Shown one piece after another: positions 61,000-64,000 of a stretch of DNA of 64,000 nt. This DNA comes from Sinomonas cyclohexanicum. GTDB lineage: Bacteria > Actinomycetota > Actinomycetes > Actinomycetales > Micrococcaceae. Under the pieces are notes generated by a model. That model was not told the DNA's origin. It was given only the letters and a program-made list of their open reading frames with translations, and made no database searches. The DNA is taken from the NCBI RefSeq assembly GCF_020886775.1, contig NZ_AP024525.1, forward strand, positions 2,232,001 through 2,296,000, read 5' to 3'. Within the stretch, counting starts at the first letter, position 1. Each line of letters opens with the position of its first letter. The position numbers and the translations under genes are program-made.

Positions 61000-62798
61000 G
61001 GCCTGGCCTCGAGCGTGGAGGTGTCGCCCTCGGGGAGGCCGAGCTCGCGGGCCTTGAGGAGGCGGCGCAGCACCTTGCCGCTGCGCGTGTGCGGGAGCGC
61101 CGCCACGAACTCCACCGAACGAGGCGCGACGGCGGCGCCCAGCCGGCGTCGTGCGAAGCCGATGATGTCGAGGCGCAGCTCGTCGGTGGCCTCGTGCCCG
61201 GCACGCAGCTCGACGAACGCCTTGACCACCTCCCCGGCCACCGGGTCCGGCACGCCGATGACGCCTGCCTCGGCTACCGCGGCGTGTTCCATGAGCGCGC
61301 TCTCCACCTCGAAGGGCCCGATGAGGTGGCCAGAGGACTTGATCACATCGTCGCCGCGGCCCACGAACCAGTAGTACCCGTCGGCGTCGCGCGTCGCGAG
61401 GTCGCCGGTGAGGTACCAGCCTCCGGCGAAGCACTTCTGGTAGCGCTCGTCCTCGTTGAGGTACCCACGGAACATCGAGGGCCAGCCGGGCCGCAGAGCG
61501 AGCTCGCCGACGGCGCCGGGCTCGGCGACCGGCACGGCCTCGCCGTCCCGCAGCACGGGCCGGTCGTCGGGCCCGCGCGTCAGGACGGTCGCCTCCACAC
61601 CGGGCAGCGGCTTCCCCATGGATCCCGGGCGGATGTCCATGGCGGCGTAGTTGGAGATCATGATGCCTCCGGTCTCGGTCTGCCACCAGTTGTCATGCAC
61701 CGGCAGGCCCAGGGCTTCCTGCCCCCAGAGGACCACCTCGGGGTTGAGGGGCTCACCGACGCTGGCCACGAATCGCAGCGCGCTCAGATCGTGCTCGCGG
61801 GCGCGCTCGGCGCCTGCTTTCATGAGCATTCGCAGCGCGGTCGGCGCCGTGTACCAGACAGTGACGCGCTCCTCGGCCAGGATCCGGTACCAGCGGTCGA
61901 CGTCGAGCTCCTCCTCGTCGACGACCGCGGTGACCCCATGGACGAGGGGAGCGATGATCCCGTACGACGTCCCGGTGACCCACCCCGGGTCCGCCGTGCA
62001 CCAGTAGACATCATCCGGGTGGAGGTCGAGGGCGTATCGTCCCGTGGCCCAGTGGGCCACGACGGCCTCGTGCACGTGGAGCGCACCCTTGGGCGTCCCG
62101 GTCGTGCCGCTCGTGAAGTGCAGGAGCGCGTAGTCGTCAGGGAGCGTCCGCGCCACCTCCGCGAGGGGCTCGGCCTTGAGCATGAGCGCCGCCAGGTCGA
62201 GCGTTCCCGGCTCGGGCGAGTCTCCGGCGTCAACCAGGAGGACGTGCCGGAGATCGGGCAGGTCGGAGCGGATGGCCGCGACCTTCTTGCGGTACAGGGA
62301 CCGCGTTGTCACGAGCACCCGGCCGCCGCCCAGCCCGAGGCGCTGGCGCACGGGGTCCGGGCCGAATGCCGAGAACAGTGGACAGAACACGCTTCCTGCC
62401 TTGAGCGTGCCAAGGACGGCGGCGTAGAGTTCGGGCCTCCGGCCGAGGAGTGAGAAGACCCGCTCCCCCGGGCCCACACCGAGACCGCGCAGGACGCCGG
62501 CGAAGCGGCTAGCCCGCTCGGCCAGATCCGAGTACGTGAGGGACTCGACGCCACCGTCGGCGTGCACGAAGCGCAGGGCCTCGTGGCCGCCCAAAGGACC
62601 TGCAGCGTGCCGATCGACCGCCTCGTGGGCAATGTTGAGCCCGCCGCCCGGCAGGCCCGTGAGGGCACGGCGCGCGTCCTCCCAGCGGAACACGGCGCAC
62701 TCCCCGTCATAGTCCGCGAGATGGGGCGCGACGGTCAGGGCCCGGGGGTCCTTGTGGATCACCGGCCACGTTGTAGCCGCGTGGGTTTCTGCGCTCAC
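60996..62798 (-). CDS. Acetyl-CoA synthetase-like acyl-CoA ligase
   Basis: 600 residues from GTG 62798 (a longer frame to 62825 is poorly supported). AMP-binding P-loop [18 protein letters not shown] near residue 228, [35 protein letters not shown] and the catalytic Lys in [16 protein letters not shown]. It activates acetate or another short acid to CoA via acyl-AMP. First gene of the cluster, so it probably recycles or feeds the acid linked to the E1-E2 reaction. Confidence 0.88.
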   Translation of the reverse strand: MSAETHAATTWPVIHKDPRALTVAPHLADYDGECAVFRWEDARRALTGLPGGGLNIAHEAVDRHAAGPLGGHEALRFVHADGGVESLTYSDLAERASRFAGVLRGLGVGPGERVFSLLGRRPELYAAVLGTLKAGSVFCPLFSAFGPDPVRQRLGLGGGRVLVTTRSLYRKKVAAIRSDLPDLRHVLLVDAGDSPEPGTLDLAALMLKAEPLAEVARTLPDDYALLHFTSGTTGTPKGALHVHEAVVAHWATGRYALDLHPDDVYWCTADPGWVTGTSYGIIAPLVHGVTAVVDEEELDVDRWYRILAEERVTVWYTAPTALRMLMKAGAERAREHDLSALRFVASVGEPLNPEVVLWGQEALGLPVHDNWWQTETGGIMISNYAAMDIRPGSMGKPLPGVEATVLTRGPDDRPVLRDGEAVPVAEPGAVGELALRPGWPSMFRGYLNEDERYQKCFAGGWYLTGDLATRDADGYYWFVGRGDDVIKSSGHLIGPFEVESALMEHAAVAEAGVIGVPDPVAGEVVKAFVELRAGHEATDELRLDIIGFARRRLGAAVAPRSVEFVAALPHTRSGKVLRRLLKARELGLPEGDTSTLEARP

Positions 62799-62879
62799 GA
62801 CTCCATGACACGCCGCCCGCCGCATGCGGCCAAGTGCCTAAAGTCCCCGGGTGCTTCCGCAGCCCCCGGCGCCCTTCTC

Positions 62880-62900
62880 TTGACAGTGACGCAACGTCAC
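62880..62900 (+). promoter_or_regulatory. merR promoter and MerR-type operator
   Basis: A consensus -35 TTGACA (62880-62885) is followed by the dyad GTGACG-CAA-CGTCAC (62886-62900). This dyad sits in the spacer where MerR-family activators bind. The -10 is not obvious (CTGCAT at 62902-62907). The transcript would start close to the ATG at 62917. Confidence 0.6.
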
Positions 62901-62916
62901 ACTGCATCGTGGAGGC

Positions 62917-63777
62917 ATGCGCATCAGCCAACTGGCCGAGATCACGGGAACGACGCCGCGGACCGTCCGCTACTACCACCAGATCGGCCTGCTTCCCGTC
63001 CCACCCTCGCCGCACGGCTACCGCGACTACGGCTTCGAACATGTGGCACGGATGCTGCATATTCGGTGGGTCACCGACGGCGGTGTTCCCCTCGACCAGC
63101 TGCCCGACTTCATCATGCGCGATTCCTCGGCGGACGCGGCCGAGGACCTGAAGGCCGCCCTTGAGGCGGTCAGCAGACGCATCAAGGAGCTGACGGCCCA
63201 GCGCGAGCATGTGGCGCGATTGCTGGAGATCGTCGAGTCGGGCTCGGCGCTCACCCCACTTCCGTCTCCCCTTGTACGGCTCTACGACGAGATCGAGAAC
63301 CACACCAGCGACGAGGCCCTCCGTCGCGGTATTCGCGGCGAGCGGGAGCTGCTCGAGGTCGCGGCCTACCGGGGGGTGCTTCCTGAAGCCGTGACCGCGT
63401 TCGCGATGAACTTCTACGGGTCGACCCTCGAGGAGGCTCTCGCGCTTTTCGGCGAGCTGCAGCACCTCGGCGAAGAAGCTGCTCAACTGCCAGAGGGCGA
63501 CCTCGCGGCGGCCATCGACGACCTGGCCGACCGCACCATCGAGCTGATCGTCCGCGCTGGCGGTGTGGGCGTGGTCGACGTCATCTCCCGGTTCGAGGGG
63601 AACGTGCCACCGTCCGTCGTCGAGCTCGTCACGCTCGTCTTCCCCGAACACATTCACACGCTCTTCCTCACAGCGCTCGCCGAACGTGCGGGCGTCCTGT
63701 CCCAGAGCCAGCCCTCGGGCGGCGGCACAGGCCCCGCTGCGCCTGGCTCTGCCGCAGCGGGGGTGGCAGGGCCATGA
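62917..63777 (+). CDS. MerR-family transcriptional regulator
   Basis: 286 residues. N-terminal winged helix [25 protein letters not shown] with [17 protein letters not shown], a dimerisation helix, and a long helical effector domain with no metal-binding cysteines. It probably binds the dyad in its own promoter and controls the divergent dehydrogenase cluster and/or the ABC transporter to which it is coupled (ATGA). Confidence 0.9.
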   Translation: MRISQLAEITGTTPRTVRYYHQIGLLPVPPSPHGYRDYGFEHVARMLHIRWVTDGGVPLDQLPDFIMRDSSADAAEDLKAALEAVSRRIKELTAQREHVARLLEIVESGSALTPLPSPLVRLYDEIENHTSDEALRRGIRGERELLEVAAYRGVLPEAVTAFAMNFYGSTLEEALALFGELQHLGEEAAQLPEGDLAAAIDDLADRTIELIVRAGGVGVVDVISRFEGNVPPSVVELVTLVFPEHIHTLFLTALAERAGVLSQSQPSGGGTGPAAPGSAAAGVAGP

Positions 63778-64000
63778 CCGCCGCCCACCTCCCGTCGGCG
63801 CACGCCATCGAAGTCCGCGGCCTCGTCAAGGCGTTCGGCAGTTTCCGTGCGGTCGACGGGCTCGACTTGGTCGTGGGCCGGGCGGCGGTCCATGGCTTCC
63901 TGGGGCCCAATGGCGCGGGGAAGACGACGACTATCCGCGTGCTCCTCGGCCTCTACGCACGCTCCGCAGGCGAGGTTCGGGTTCTGGGTCTGGATCCCGG
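63774..64000 (+). CDS. ABC transporter ATP-binding protein, N-terminal fragment (runs off window)
   Basis: 75 residues from ATG 63774: [20 protein letters not shown] then Walker [21 protein letters not shown]. The type fits drug or polyketide exporters (DrrA-like). Starts inside the merR stop, so the MerR protein likely regulates it. The permease is beyond the window. Confidence 0.9.
   Translation, partial: MTAAHLPSAHAIEVRGLVKAFGSFRAVDGLDLVVGRAAVHGFLGPNGAGKTTTIRVLLGLYARSAGEVRVLGLDP

Overview
The window is chromosomal housekeeping DNA from a very GC-rich Gram-positive actinobacterium. Actinobacterial integration host factor (mihF), a PriA without helicase motifs, a mycobacterial-type OMP decarboxylase, a 13E12/DUF222 HNH protein, frequent GTG starts and many TANNNT-N6/7-start leaderless promoters all point there. 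The gene order (metK-coaBC-rpoZ-gmk-mihF-pyrF-carBA-pyrCBR; nusB-efp-aroBKCE-mltG-ruvX-alaS; relA-secFD-yajC-ruvBAC-yebC-pdxT) suggests Micrococcaceae, something like Arthrobacter or Sinomonas. The genus is inferred.

Layout. 1-2245: the 5' tip of glpK (minus), then an alpha/beta hydrolase and a glycosyltransferase (plus), with a possible 19-codon leaderless upstream ORF. 2246-4878: a small accessory patch of lower GC holding an unrecognised gene and a DUF222-HNH nuclease. 4879-19912: one long minus-strand block: pyrimidine biosynthesis (pyrR-pyrB-pyrC-membrane protein-carA-carB-pyrF), then mihF, gmk, rpoZ, coaBC, metK and priA. 20023-21180: a PrsW-type membrane protease (plus). 21244-38353: minus-strand shikimate genes (aroE-C-K-B), TPR protein, efp, nusB; mltG, ruvX, alaS, two small membrane proteins, rpsD, rarA, aspS and hisS. 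38450-41445: plus-strand cyclophilin, DUF349 protein and an orphan AbiEi-like protein. 41451-51287: minus-strand relA, secF, secD, yajC, ruvB, ruvA, ruvC, yebC and pdxT. 51385-57535: plus-strand asparagine synthetase fused to a CofE-like domain, an M3 peptidase, and a phosphoribosyltransferase-hydrolase fusion. 57545-62798: a minus-strand 2-oxo-acid dehydrogenase cluster (acyl-CoA ligase, E1 alpha, E1 beta, E2, acyl carrier protein), divergent from a MerR regulator (62917) that is coupled to an ABC ATPase running off the window.

Most genes within each block overlap by 1-8 bases (ATGA, TAATG, GTGCCTGA), so translational coupling is the rule. Perfect hairpin terminators separate several units.

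Three otherwise well conserved housekeeping genes (carB, aroE, rarA) are each broken by a single-base indel. Two of the three indels lie in a C/G homopolymer. Sequencing error is the likely cause.

The most unusual contents are the AsnB-CofE fusion, the dehydrogenase cluster ending in an acyl carrier protein, and the phosphoribosyltransferase-hydrolase fusion. No CRISPR array, tRNA, rRNA, insertion sequence or prophage was seen.
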